Shown one piece after another: positions 1 to 13,357 of a stretch of 64,000 nucleotides of DNA (positions are counted from its first letter, which is position 1; every line of letters starts with the position of its first letter). The translations under genes and the position numbers were made by a program. The stretch is taken from the NCBI RefSeq assembly GCF_046630445.1, contig NC_092333.1:357463001-357527000 (forward strand). Direction: 5' to 3'. The notes under the pieces are model-generated. The model did no database searches. It saw only the letters and a list, made by a program, of their open reading frames with translations, and was not told where the DNA came from. This DNA comes from Rutidosis leptorrhynchoides (taxonomy: Eukaryota > Streptophyta > Magnoliopsida > Asterales > Asteraceae).

Positions 1-583
1 ATTACATCTTATTTATGCCGATGATATTATTGTTAGAATTTTCAACAATTTCCTTCTTGGTTCGGGCCTCATGATTAATATTGGTAAATCTAATGTTTTC
101 GGTTTAAAAGTTTTCAAAAAGGATATGGAGGATATGGTTTCTCATTCGGGTGGTGCTAAAGGTAATTTTTCATTTACAGATCTTGGATTACCTATGGGTG
201 TCAACATGACTTTGATTTCAAGTTGAAAACCTATTGTTGATCATTTAAAATATTTTTGAAGAATTGAAAGGCTCATATGTTATCCTTTAGAGGTCGTTTC
301 ACTTTAATTAAATCGATGCTTAGAAGCTTGGATATTTATTAACTTTCTATCTTCAAATGTCCTAAAAAGTCTTTCATGACTTGAAATGTTTTGGAAACAA
401 TTTCTTTTGAGGAGGTGATAGGGATCATTGGAAATGCCTTGGATTAATTGGAACTCGACTCTCTTTTCATTAGGTCAAGGATAATTGGGTTTTAGAAGCT
501 TAGAACATTACTTTGGCCTTGTTATTTAAGTGTGCTTGGAAATTTTTTATTTCTCATAACTCCCCGTGGAGTGAAGTTTTTAT
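1..583 (+). pseudogene. LINE reverse transcriptase fragment (5' part of split copy)
   Basis: Reading from base 5 gives a reverse-transcriptase-like stretch containing LIYADDIIV, the catalytic YADD box, followed by a GSGLMINIGKSNVFG-like segment typical of plant L1-type LINEs. A stop follows near base 226, and later frames are broken but still LINE-like (SFRGRFTLIKSMLRSLDIY near 285-345). The copy is therefore a non-functional remnant. It enters the window already in progress, so its 5' end is outside. At 584 it is interrupted by the start of a long terminal repeat; the probable continuation of the same LINE lies at about 29458-29960. Class assignment rests on the motif; subfamily is unknown. 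Confidence 0.75.
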
Positions 584-739
584 TGTGACAACCCGGAAAT
601 TTTTGACCAAATTTAAACTTGATCTTTATATGTTTCCGACACGATAAGCAAAGTTTGTAATGTTGAATTTCAAAATTTTGGAACTACATTCATGTAATCA
701 ATTACCCTTTGACCGTGCTCAACGATTCACGAACATTGA

Positions 740-822
<83 letters not shown>
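740..822. repeat. TG/TA dinucleotide microsatellite
   Basis: A run of GT dinucleotides passes into a long TA run inside LTR1. The equivalent place in LTR2 (about 9538-9594) has the same compound repeat at a different length, as expected for slippage after the LTRs separated. Confidence 0.9.
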
Positions 823-826
<4 letters not shown>

Positions 827-2203
827 GTTATATTAAGTGAAAACGTTAACAAAGTATTCGATGTATAATACTTTACATGAACGTATTTGTTTCAATATAT
901 GTTTAACATATTTATCGAAGGAATTAAAAGATAATATCAAATGATTGAATTATCAGATACATTGGGATATGGTTACGGGTCTCTATTGTGAGGTCCACTG
1001 TGATTTACGAAATCTGTTCTTTTTAACAATATTCGAAAAACGGTAATGTGATTTACAAGTAAGAACAAATGTGTCAATTACGGAAATTAGACAAGAGTTA
1101 GTGGAGATTCCTGTTTGATTTTCAATTCATGCTTTAAATATTTTCCCCGTGACTTTTGATAAGAAAACTATTTAATTTTCATATTATTTAATGTGAAAGT
1201 AAAATTTTGGAATATAGATAACTTAGTAAATGGATATCGACAAGTTAACTAAATTGACGTTTTACATTAAAATGATTTCATACGTTTATCTAACCTTCTG
1301 ACTTTATCTTACGCTTCACCAGCAAACGGTAATTTAAAAACTTGAAAACCTGTTATGTGTTATATACGATCTTACCTTTCTAAAACATTTTATGATATAA
1401 CGATTTTCCATTATTTTAACCTCTTAACAAAATGATTCCTAAATATATTTAGCTTTGAAAAATAAATTATAATATTTATTTGATTTAATTTCAATTGTAC
1501 TTAAACGTTTTCAATTTAAAAAGAACTTTGTTATTAAAATATTTTATAAGGTAATTTGTTTATATATATAAAATTTGAACTTAATTAAAGCTTTGTGTTT
1601 GCAAATATATTTAGATAAATGTAATACGAAATAATAATTTCTAAATGATTTTTAATTATAATAAATTTTGACATTTATTAGTTTTGAAATACTAAATATT
1701 ATATTATTAATTAAACATTTCAATTATATATAAGGTTTTCAAATTTATATTTTTCTAAATGAATATATACATATATATATTTTGTAATATGATAATGTAT
1801 AGTATGAATTTAGATATAAAACGTTTAGATATTATTAACATATTTTAATAAACAACGAGACGATGATTTATAGAAGCAAATGACCAACACACTCAAACGT
1901 TCAAGTTACATTTCAAGTGATATAGTTTATGGATAATTCAAGTCTAATTATTAATAAATGTACGTGTCGCGAAATGTAAAATACAAGTTTTCTAAGCGTA
2001 CGAAGTAACGTTCGAAAAACCGGAACCGAGACATTAGTCAGGTGACATAGTATAAGTCATTGGAACAAAAGTTACAAGGTAACTAGGCTCGTGAATATAA
2101 TACTATATATATAATTATATAGATTATTAATTATTAATATATATATTATTATTTAAAAGTGTCGGCAGCCTGAATTTAGTTGATCCTGAGCTGGCATAGT
2201 TGC

Positions 2204-2280
2204 CCATGCGATCGCATGGCTAGACCACTTAAACCCCATGCGATCGCATGGGGGGTTAGGTGGAAAAAGTTCTATAAAGC
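2204..2280 (+). promoter_or_regulatory. Paired palindromes followed by a TATA-like box in LTR1 (probable U3 core promoter)
   Basis: Two perfect palindromes, CCATGCGATCGCATGG at 2204-2219 and CCCCATGCGATCGCATGGGG at 2234-2253, share the core CATGCGATCGCATG. About 18 bp after the second is TCTATAAAGC (CTATAAA at 2272-2278), a good TATA box in the direction of element transcription. LTR2 has the same arrangement at about 10979-11053. The promoter role is inferred from the TATA box and position; the palindromes may be factor-binding or structural sites. Confidence 0.55.
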
Positions 2281-2953
2281 TTGCTCGACTTCTGGTTCGG
2301 GTAACTCAGTTTTCATTTCATCATAACACTCAGTATAAATAAATATATACACATATTATTGATATTACTAATCTCTAGATTTTTAATAATATTATTATTA
2401 GTATTAGTAGGTAGCGTTATTATTCGTATTATACTTAAAATACTACGACGAGGTTATGTTCGGGTTATTTCTGAACGAGTTTTTCGAGTATGATAGAGCT
2501 AAGGAAATTATGGGTTATAGCTATGGAGGTTATGGGTATGGTTCGTGGGTATTGTTCGTGAGGTTAACCTAGTGTTTATCATTTTCGTTGTATCTACGTA
2601 CTTTCCTGCAATATTGAATCACAATATTGATACGTGAGCATTCATATCTTATCTTTTATGTATTAATAGTGTATCTCTGACTAGTGCTCGAGTATATATA
2701 ATTATGCATACTTGTATGTTTAATTTCGTCGTTAAATAGTTTATGATAAATCATGAATTTAATACATACGATACTGAGATAAGTTATATGATATGCATGT
2801 CGTTGGAAAACTGACGAAAAATTAATAACTTTTCATTTAGAAAGCGTATGGTTTCGATGAACGGATTAATAGATATAGTCAATTGAATTATTATTAATTT
2901 TAGTATTATTATTAAAATGATTATTAGTATTACGATCGTCGTTATGATTATCG

Positions 2954-3183
<230 letters not shown>

Positions 3184-4968
3184 ATTGATATGAATGCGAT
3201 ATAAAAAAAAGGACTAAAAGCTATTAAACAAATCGATTAAGAAATAATGAGTATAAGTATCATGATGAAATTAAAATATTGTAAGATATTGATTTAGATA
3301 AAAATATCGTTTTCATTATTTTTATCATTATTAGTATTAAAAGTATCATTAATAGTAAAACTATCATTTTTATTAAAATTATTATTTTTAATAGAAATAT
3401 CATTGTTATTATAAAATATCATTATAATTATCATTTTAAATAGAATTATTATTTTTATATAAAAATATTATTATTACAGTTAATATTAAAAAGTATCGTT
3501 ATTATTATCATGATTAGAATTTTCATTTTATCATAATTAATATCATTATTAGTAAATATAAACATTGTTATTAATAGAATAATAATAATTATTATTATTA
3601 TTACAAAATAATACAACTTTTACTTATTATTATTATTATCAATATTATTTTATTAAATAAATATGTGATACAAATATATTCTTACCACACGAAATATAAT
3701 TATATTAATAATACATACCACTATATTTTTTTGATATTTAGTGAACTTTATAAATTTTATTACTTAAGATATAGAAGTATATTTTTATCATATATAAATT
3801 TTAATATAAATATTTATTAATATATGACTTGTATTAGTTACTCTAATAAAATCTTTTAAATATATTTAAATATATTTAAATATATAAAATGACTATATTG
3901 AAATTATATAATAAACATATATAGATTTTGGAAGTCATTTTTGGATTAGATGACTTTTGTTGATTTTTACATGATAATCTCGAGCATTAGGATTGTGATA
4001 CACTACGACTTGACCTAAATTATTAGACAGATATTGACCAACATATAAATATATATACTTAATATAGGTTCGTAAATCCGAGGCCAACCCTACACTTGTT
4101 CAGTGCCGTCATTTGCATTATTGCTACGAAATACAGTATCGTGAGTTTCATTACTCCCTTTTTAAATGCTTTTGCAATATATATTTTTGGGACTGAGAAT
4201 ACATGCGTTGTTTTATAAATGTTTTACTAAATAGATACAAGTAATCGAAACTACATTCTATGGTTGGATTATCGAAATCGAATATGCTCCTTTTTAGTCT
4301 GGTTATCTAAGAATTAGGGAACATACACCCTAATTGACGCGAATCCTAAAGATAGATCTATTGGGCCCAACAAGCCCCATCCAGGTTACGGAAGCTTTAG
4401 TACTTCGAATTTATCATGTCCGAAGGGAGTCCCGGAATGATGGGGATATTCTATATACATCTTGTTAAGGTCGATTACCAAGTGTTCACCATATGAATGA
4501 TTTTTATCTCTATGCAGTGCGAAATGCCTGATATGAGATGATGTTTATGAGAAATGGAAATGAAGATCTTGTGGTCTATTAAATTAATAGAAATGATTGT
4601 TTATGATAAACTAATGAACTCACCAACCTTTTAGTTGACACTTGAAAGCATGTTTATTCTCAGGTATTAAAGATAATCTTCCGCTGTGCATTTGCTCATT
4701 TTAAAGATATTACTTGGAGTCATTCATGGAATATTTTAAAAGACGTTGCATTCAAGTCGTTGAAGTCAACAAGATTATTATTAAGTCATTTATAGTTTAG
4801 ATATATTATGAAATGGTATGCATGCCTGTCAACTTTCAATGAAATGAAAGTTGTCTTTTAAAAGCGAATGCAATGTTTGTAAAACTTATCATATAGAGGT
4901 CAAATACCTCGCAATGTAACCAAATGTTATTGTATTCATCCTTATGGATTAGGACGGGTCGTCTCATG

Positions 4969-4980
4969 TGGTATCAGAGC
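4969..4980 (+). other. Primer-binding site of the LARD-like element
   Basis: TGGTATCAGAGC lies two bases after the LTR1 end. This is the usual plant complement to the 3' end of initiator tRNA-Met. It fixes the LTR boundary and the plus-strand orientation. Confidence 0.85.
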
Positions 4981-5348
4981 GGTGGCCTTAGCGAACCAGG
5001 TCTTGCTTTAGTGTGTCTAACGGATAGATTTTAAGATGCATTAATGAGTCTGGACTTCGACCGTGTCTGCATGTCAAAACTTTTGCTTATCATTTTTGTC
5101 GAAAATTACCTGCTAATCATCTTAAGTCTAGACGCGTGTTACTGCATTCATTGCATAGATAGTGTATAGACAAATTCATATATTTACATATCTATTACAG
5201 TATACTATGTCTGACATCTTTCGAAAATTTCTCCGTAACTTATGGAATCTTGGTATTATATATACATATGTAAAATATGTATTGATGAATACCAAACTAA
5301 ATCCTATTATCTATTACATATCAAAATTCATTTCCTTGATCATACGAG

Positions 5349-5897
5349 ATGAACCCCTCAACTAGTTCAAGTCCCTCGGATTCCGATATGGAGTTTCACT
5401 CAAGTTCCGAAAGCAGTGTGACTGGAATGAATCAACCAATTAGCCATCATCTATTCTGGATGAATTGGGGATGGGTTCGTAGTCTACTTCACATTTTGGA
5501 GACAGGAAGAAGGCAATCCCTTCCATCCACCACATTTCCTCTTGGCGAAGAACCTGAAGCACTTACCAACGAACCTGTTCGAGACACCATTTTCTCTCTC
5601 ATTTCCAGAGTATCTCGTCATGATTATATATTATCTCAAATTTTAGATCTTATTCATCCGCTCGTCCGAACCGACAATCACCCCGGTGTAATAAAAGAAG
5701 TTAACGAGCTTCGCGCTTGGGTAGTGGCTTTGGAGAATATGGTGCAAAGGTTACAAGCACCAGCAGCATCACCAGCATCAACAGTACCACCATCATCAAC
5801 ATCAACAGTACCATTACCACCACCAACAACAACATCCGTATCCCACACCTCAACTTCACAATCTGTCCCACGAACATCAACGTCATACGCCCCATAG
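5349..5897 (+). CDS. Uncharacterised 182-residue leader ORF of the LARD-like element
   Basis: The ORF starts ATG-AACCCC and runs 182 codons. The N-terminus is Ser-rich (residues 1-25). The middle (about 70-140) is mixed charged and hydrophobic and looks foldable. The C-terminal 40 residues are a low-complexity Pro/Ser/Thr tail encoded by a CAN-type repeat tract. I recognise no family. It sits where the related F-box element has its acidic ORF, but the two proteins do not look similar by eye. It may be a leader ORF specific to this lineage, or a surviving remnant. Confidence 0.4.
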   Translation: MNPSTSSSPSDSDMEFHSSSESSVTGMNQPISHHLFWMNWGWVRSLLHILETGRRQSLPSTTFPLGEEPEALTNEPVRDTIFSLISRVSRHDYILSQILDLIHPLVRTDNHPGVIKEVNELRAWVVALENMVQRLQAPAASPASTVPPSSTSTVPLPPPTTTSVSHTSTSQSVPRTSTSYAP

Positions 5898-7035
5898 ATA
5901 CCAAGGAATACCAACAACAACAATAACCGATGAAATATTATTTCATAATTTCATTGGAGAAACAATCTACGGCGATTATGTAATCTCTAAAGTCTTAGAG
6001 ATTATCTATTCTAGCCTTAACCATAAATCAGATGAGTGGACCAAAATGATAGAAGGAAGAGTAGAAACTCTGACCGGAATGGTGTACAACTTGTTATACA
6101 AGCAGCATCAACGGTATCGTCAGCATCACCAGCACCGTCAGTGCCGTCAGCATCGTCAGCACCAGCAGTACCTACAACATCACAAGCTCCACCAGATCTA
6201 TAATCACCGCGAACAATATCACTAATCAACAACAAGTATGTCATATCAATGAGTTATGAAGTATTAACTCATTTCCATTGAAGAATATATATGTACATCT
6301 TATATATATAAATTTTGGACCATAGTATATCTTTTCGTACTAAGCTATTATGTATGAATTGAATAAGGGTAGATACTACTCGGTTAATTCATATTACTAA
6401 TATGCAATGATGTACATCCTTCGTTAATGACTTAACCATCGTTAACTACCATCTCTGTTTCAACTTAATGAATTCCATTTCATAACAAACCAAGTGTATT
6501 ATTCAACTATATGTTTGATTTTACACTTTCATTTTCGATATGCTCGAAACTCCCTAGAAAACATCATCGTATCTTGAGAAATTCACAAGAATTCCACGAA
6601 CATCAACATCCTTCACCGAGGAATATCAATTAGTATAGATAATGAAGTACAAATTACAATGGTGAAACATTCCGCGAAAATTATGTAATCTTTAATGTTT
6701 TAGAGATTATTCATTTCTAGTTCCAGCCGAAAATCAAATGAGTTTAATATTATATTAACTCAGTAAATCTGTATTACATCTACAGAAAATATACATACAT
6801 ATATTTTTATAATGACTGTAATAAAATTCTCTTGTATAAAATATTACTTGTGAAACTTTTAACGGGTAGGTAATACCCGAGAGATATATAAATTCACAAT
6901 TAATATGTTGCACTATACATTCTTCGATTCTGATTCAACAATCATTAACTATACTCACTACCTATACAGCAATATACATTTTTCATAAAAATCAGGACAA
7001 TCATTCTCATTCAAATTCAATTACATATTCTGATT

Positions 7036-7344
7036 TTGACACATCAAAATTCAAGTCAAAATCTAACAGAAGACATCATTATTAGATTCCTACATCTTCC
7101 AAACCATACTTTGAATCCAAACTATACTAGAACATCACTTTTATTCATAAAAACACGGAAAGATATTCGAATCATTCAAGATTCACGACGATTGCATCAT
7201 ACGGATATTGACGATCACAACCTGAGTTCAAATCCTTCAAAATTCTTAAAAATACCTCAACTAAGGATTAATCGAGAGGATGAACCAATCACACGATACA
7301 TACGAAGAATATATGCACCTGGAGGACACTTGGAACCTAAGTAA
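7036..7344 (+). CDS. Short ORF of unknown function in the LARD interior
   Basis: A 102-codon open frame, rich in His, Asn, Thr and Ile, ending RRIYAPGGHLEPK. It follows the AACGGGTAGGTAATACC landmark, the place where gag would be expected. It shows no gag motif. It could be a decayed coding remnant or chance. Confidence 0.25.
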   Translation: MTHQNSSQNLTEDIIIRFLHLPNHTLNPNYTRTSLLFIKTRKDIRIIQDSRRLHHTDIDDHNLSSNPSKFLKIPQLRINREDEPITRYIRRIYAPGGHLEPK

Positions 7345-7853
7345 AAGTTTAACACATATTTGCGTTAAATCCTTTGGCATTTATTACCAAAAATAACTTT
7401 GCGATCCCTTTTCAAAGTAGCAAATTCTGTCACAGCTTCAGCAAGTCAACTTTGACTTCTCAGTCGGACTAGCCTTATTATAACCTTGATACATACGTTG
7501 TCTTTTGGCCATCGTTACCTAAAACCTTTTATATTCCACCACATTATCAACAGATGTACTAGCAACTTCATTACTCTTTGGCGTAAGCCTCTCCGAAAAA
7601 TCATTATATGTACTCATTGAAACCCCATCATCTACTCATCTGCATCTTGTAACGATAATTGCCATACCAATTACCGAGAATTAGCAATCAGTATTTTGAA
7701 TCTCGCAGCGTTTCTACATCAACAGTTATATGTATACATATAACATTTATCTCCTAGAATTATGATCTTCAATTCCGAATTTCTGAAAAGAACCCAGTCT
7801 GCGAATCAATTCTCTGAGTAATGAAAGAACTGATAAAGCAGCAAAAACTATAG

Positions 7854-8147
7854 ATGACTTTAACAGTCAAAAGTTTGATGATAAAGCAGAATACGTTGGA
7901 AAAGCTCAAAAGAAAATTTGGTACTGAAAAACGAATTGAGCAAACTATGAAGGAGGCTGTGGACAAATCACAAAGACTAAACCTGCCTTCAAAAAATCCA
8001 AATGATTCAGTATCTACTGAAGTTATTAACGAATACCTTACTTCTGACTCTAAACTCTTACGGACAAATCTTTTTCATCATCCATCGATATTAGAAATTC
8101 TAAGATATCATCTTATCTTTCATTATAAATATCCTCGATATTTCTGA
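7854..8147 (+). CDS. Short ORF of unknown function in the LARD interior
   Basis: A 97-codon frame whose first half is Lys/Glu-rich and probably helical (about residues 9-45), followed by a Ser/Leu/His stretch. No family recognised and no flanking motif supports it. It may be a fragment of an older ORF. Confidence 0.2.
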   Translation: MTLTVKSLMIKQNTLEKLKRKFGTEKRIEQTMKEAVDKSQRLNLPSKNPNDSVSTEVINEYLTSDSKLLRTNLFHHPSILEILRYHLIFHYKYPRYF

Positions 8148-9345
8148 AGATATTTTCATAACTATTCTTATCTGAAATCATTTATCTCTTCGCGTTATCT
8201 GTGTTACATCATAAAGGAAACTGTTTTAGTTTCTAAATTCTAAAAAAATTCAAATTTAAAATATGAATGTTTTTGAAGTAATGTTGGGAACTGAAGCATG
8301 AGTTAGTATAATATAATGACACTTGATCAATGTGATTATATTACAGTAAGTCATGCTGAGTTTCTAAATGGAACGTGGTGATTCACAGACCATAACGTCA
8401 TCATGTGCCATGTTACACTACTCTTACATTCTACCTAATCTCCGAACATATCGAGAACATGTCTTCCTGATAGTTCTATCTTTTCTCTTGAATTCTGGTA
8501 ATTTAACCAATCAAGATCGTGCTATTACAATCTCTCTCTTAGAACATTAGTCATGTTCATTCGAAACTCCATACCTACGAATTCTGAACCATTATTTGCG
8601 GTACTTAATAGCAAGAAAAGAAAACAAAAGAATGAAGCTCCGAAGTAGAAATGGGAGCATAAATCGCAACAAATAGGAGAGAGCATTAATTATGGATGAC
8701 AATTATTGTAGAAGACAGAAGCAGGGACTATGAAATATAAAGGAAAATATAAATCCCAATAAAAACCCAGAAATTACAAATCGTGTATAATAATGCGTAT
8801 AGCAATATAAAGACACGGGAGAACTAAAAACACTATAAAACCAAGAGTATAGTAGAAGTGAATAGATTCTACAGGCGACAGATGAAAAAGAAGAATGACA
8901 GATATGAAAGTTAGGAGTATATCAAGAATCAGAACTGGATGGAGCATATTGACGAATGCTTTAAAGTATGAATTGAGGTAGAAAGAATAGAAGGTGTGAG
9001 CTATGGAATTAAGGGAACAAAGGGAGGGGATTTATAATGAAATATCCGACAGAGCAATCGAAATAGATTATCGCATTTAATCAAAGAAGATTCTAATTTC
9101 CTTAGAATCAAATCTTAGTACGAAGATTTTCTCTAAATCCCTTGAACACCAGAAATCAACCATATGTAGGTTAAAAGATATGACGAAACTTTATTTTCTC
9201 ATTTCACTCTTTTGCGATAGCTTTACTCGTACTCTTCACATAATCGAGTTGTTTTATCCATATTACTCAATGACGATAAAACCCTAATTTCCAACTCTTA
9301 TGAGTCATGAAAACATACTTATTGTCAGCCATGACCATTCCAATC

Positions 9346-9381
9346 AAATTTCGGGACGAAATTTCTTTAACGGGCAGGTAC
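9346..9381 (+). other. Hairpin and polypurine-tract region before LTR2
   Basis: AAATTTCGGGACGAAATTT (9346-9364) folds into an 8 bp stem with a GGA loop. It is followed by CTTTAACGGGCAGGTAC just before the LTR start at 9382. This is the place of the plus-strand primer. The same 19-base word occurs in the same place of the unrelated gypsy element at 52285-52303 (minus strand), so it is a shared structural motif. Confidence 0.55.
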
Positions 9382-9537
9382 TGTGACAACCCGAAAATTT
9401 TCGACCAAATTTAAACTTGATCTTTGTATGTTTCCGACACGATAAGCAAAGTTTGTAATGTTGAATTTTAAAATTTTGGAACTACATTCATGTAATCAAT
9501 TACCCTTTGACCGTGCTTGACAATTCACGAACATTGA

Positions 9538-9597
<60 letters not shown>

Positions 9598-11751
9598 TTA
9601 TATTAATTGAAAATGTTAACAAAGTATTAGATGTATAATACTTTACATGAACGTATTTGTTTCAATATATGTTTAACATATTTATCCAAAGAATAAAATG
9701 ATAATATCAAATGATTGAATTATCAGATACATTGGGATATGGTTACGGGTCTCTAATGTGAGGTCCACTGTGATTTAAGAAATCTGTTCTTTTTAACAAC
9801 ATTCGGAAAACGGTAATGTGATTTACAAGTAAGAACAAATGTGTCAATTACAGGAATTAGAAAAGAGTTAGTGGAGATTCCTGTTTGATTTACAATTCAT
9901 GCTTTACAATATTTTCCCCGTGACTTTTGATAAGAAAACTATTTAATTTTCATATTATTTAATGTGAAAGTAAAATTTTGGAATATAGATAACTTAGTAA
10001 ATGGATATCGACAAGTTAAGTAAATTGACGTTTTACATTAAAATGATTTCATACGTTTATCTAACCTTCGGACTTTATCTTACGCTTCACCAGCAAACGG
10101 TAATTTAAAAACTTGAAAACATGTTATGTGTTATATACGATCTTACCTTTCTAAAACATTTTATGATATAACGATTTTCCATTATTTTAACCTCTTAACA
10201 AAATGATTCCTAAATATATTTAGCTTTGAAAAATAAATTATAATATTTATTTGATTTAATTTCAATTGTACTAAAATGTTTTCAATTTAAAAAGAACTTT
10301 GTTATTAAAATGTTTTATAAGGTAATTTGTTTATATATATAAAATTTGAACTTAATTAAAGCTTTGTGTTTGCAAATATATTTAGACAAATGTAATACGA
10401 AATAATAATTTCTAAATGATTTTTAATTATAATAAATTCTGACATTTATTAGTTTTGAAAAACTAAATATTATATTATTAAGTAAACATTTCAATTATAT
10501 ATAAGGTGTGCAAATTTATATTTTTCTAAATGAATATATACATATATATATTTTGTAATATGATAATGTATAATATTAATTTAGATATAAAACATTTTGA
10601 TATTATTAACATATTTTAATAAACAACGACATGATGATTTATAGAAGCAAATGACCAACTCACTCAAACGTTCAAGTTACATTTCAAGTGATATAGTTTA
10701 TGGATAATTCAAGTCTAATTATTAATAAAGGTACGTGTCGCGAAATGTAAAATAGAAGTTTCTAAGCGTACGAAGTAACGTTTAAAAAACCGGAACCGAG
10801 ACATTAGTCGGGTGACATAGTACAAGTCATTGGAACAAAAGTTACAAGTTAACTAGGCTCGTGAATATAATACTATATATATATATAATTATATAGATTA
10901 TTAATTATTAATATATATATTATTATTTAAAAGTGTCGGCAGCCTGAATTTAGTTGATCCTGAGCTGGCATAGTTGCACATGCGATCGCATGGCTAGACC
11001 ACTTAAACCCCATGCGATCGCATGGGGGGTTAGGTGGCAAAAGTTCTATAAAGCTTGCTCGACTTCTGGTTCGGGTAACTCAGTTTTTATTTCATCATAA
11101 CACTCAGTATAAATAAATATATACACATATTATTGATATTACTAATCTCTAGATTTTTAATAATATTATTATTAGTATTAGTAGGTAGCGTTATTATTCG
11201 TATTATACATAAAATACTACGACGAGGTTATGTTCGGGTTATTTCTGAACGAGTTTTTCGAGTAGGATAGAGCTAAGGAAATTATGAGTTATAGCTATGG
11301 AGGTAATGGGTATGGTTCGTGGGTATTGTTCGTGAGGTCAACCTAGTGTTTATCATTTTCATTGCATCTACGTACTTTCCTGCAATATTGAATCACAATA
11401 TTGATACGTGAGCATTCATATCTTATCTTTTATATGTTAATAGTGTATCCCTGACTAGTGCTCGAGCATATATGATTATGCATGCTTGTATATTTAATTT
11501 CGTCGTTAAATAGTTTATGATAAATCATAAATTTAATACACACGCTACTGAGATAAGGTATATGATATGCATGTCGTTGGAAAACTGGCGAAAAATTAAT
11601 AACTTTTCATTTAGAAAGCATATGGTTTCATTGAACGGATTGATAGATATAGTCAACTGAATTATTATTAATTTTAGTATTATTATTAAAATGATTATTA
11701 GTATTACGATCGTCATTATGATTATCGTTATTATTATTATTATCTAATAAC

Positions 11752-11796
<45 letters not shown>

Positions 11797-12609
11797 CATT
11801 GTCGTTATCAATAAGTATTATCATTAAAATTGTTATTGTTATTATAAAATATCATTATAATTATCATTTTAAATAGAATTATTATTTTTATATAAAATAT
11901 TATTATTACAGTTAATATTAAAAAGTATCGTTATTATTATCATGATTAGAATTATCATTTTATCATAATTAATATCATTATTAGTAAATATAAACATTGT
12001 TATTAATAGAAGAATAATAATAATTATTATTATTATAAAATAATATAACTTTTACTTATTATTATTATCAATATTATTTTATCAAATAAATATGTGATAC
12101 AAATATATTCTTACCACACTAAATATAATTATATTAATAATACATACCACTATATTTTTATGATATTAAGTGAACTTTATAAATTTTATTACTTAAGATA
12201 TAGAAGTATATTTTTATCATATATAAATTTTAATATAAATATTTATCAATATATGACTTGTATTAGTTACTATAATAAAATCTGTTAAATATATTTAAAT
12301 AAATAAAACGACTATATTGAAGTTATATAATAAACATATATAGATTTAGGAAGTCATTTTTGGATTAGATGACTTTTGTTGATTTTTGCATGATAATCTC
12401 GAGCATTAGGATTGTGATACACTACGACTTGACCTAAATTGTTAGACAGATATTGACCAACATATAAATATATATACTTAATATAGGTTCGTGAATCTGA
12501 GGCCAACCATACACTTGTTCAGTGCCGTCATTTGCATTATTGCTACGAAATACAGTATCGTGAGTTTCATTACTCCGTTTTTAAATGCTTTTGCAATATA
12601 TATTTTTGG
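9382..12609 (+). repeat. 3' LTR of the LARD-like element, left part
   Basis: Begins TGTGACAACCCG and follows LTR1 closely until 12609, where the nested array enters after TTTTTGG. Near 11830-11850 it lacks about 365 bp that LTR1 has between two copies of TTGTTATTATAAAA; only one copy of that word remains, as expected for deletion by short-repeat recombination. The palindrome pair and TATA-like box are at about 10979-11053. Confidence 0.85.
12605..12609. repeat. Target-site duplication TTTGG (left) of the nested 16 kb array
   Basis: TTTGG directly precedes the TGTAACAACC end of the array and recurs at 28627-28631 directly after its TCTTACA end. LTR1 has the unoccupied site (TATTTTTGGGACTG) with one copy, so this is a true 5 bp duplication. 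Confidence 0.9.
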
Positions 12610-12683
12610 TGTAACAACCCAAACCAAACCACGAACAACCCGCGTAAAAATAACAAATAATTTTTTTTTGCTGGAACAGCATA

Positions 12684-12717
12684 TGGCACGGCGCGCCATA
12701 TGGCCGCGCGGCGCGCC
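12684..12717. repeat. GC-rich palindrome cassette near the LTR A terminus
   Basis: Two GGCGCGCC-type palindromes (one mutated to GGCACGGCGCGCC) in an otherwise AT-rich LTR. LTR B has one unit here (19648-19661), and LTR C has a two-unit form (26631-26664). Copy number therefore differs between otherwise near-identical LTRs. Confidence 0.7.
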
Positions 12718-13357
12718 AAACTGGTCTGTAACCAAAGTCACGAAACGCGAAAAAGATCGGCCACTTCCCGACATAATTAGACAAAACGCTTTTAACAACA
12801 TATTCAAACATGTAAAACTAACACAATTCAAACATAAATTAAGTTTTACAAAGCGGGGCCCACTTTGGCCGTTTTACGAGTTTAATACATAACGTGAGTT
12901 TCGACCACCAAAAAGTTTAAGTACCAAACGACACGATGAGCATGGTGTTTGGGATTAAATTACCCAAGTCATGGTCAAACTCCAAAAGCTAACACATCCA
13001 AAGGCGTCCCCTAACAAGCGGGATCTCTAATCCAACCGTATGCCCTTACCCTTATCCACGCCGGAACCTATAAAATGGTAAACAACGAGAGGGTAAACTA
13101 ACGCTTAGTGAGTAGAATAAATATATACATGCATATAAAACTTACCTACTCGCATCCACGATATCATATAACGCATACAAACGCATAACGTCTCACTAAA
13201 CAAGCTAGTATCGTCAGTTCGTACAACTAGCAACAGCAATAGCATAATATTCATAATAATAATTAAATGCTAACGTCAACAACTATAAACCATGGTTAAC
13301 CAATATCTTCGCAAGGGAATGACTTCGCGAAACAAGTCATCGATGTTCATAACAACC

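Larger units (their letters stand above)
4967..9381 (+). other. Interior of the LARD-like element, without recognisable retroviral domains
   Basis: About 4.4 kb lies between the primer-binding site and the second LTR. It starts with leader text shared with the F-box element (AAGATGCATTAATGAGTCTG here, almost the same at about 61383). It contains a 182-codon ORF and some short ORFs. Near 6859 it has AACGGGTAGGTAATACC, a landmark also found just upstream of gag in the F-box element (about 63127). No zinc knuckle, DSGA protease, YxDD reverse transcriptase or integrase motif is visible on either strand, so it cannot be autonomous. Confidence 0.7.

Noticed and set aside
12491..12892. 133-codon plus-strand frame across the LTR2/array border
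   Set aside because: It joins two unrelated LTRs across an insertion point and has no family signature.
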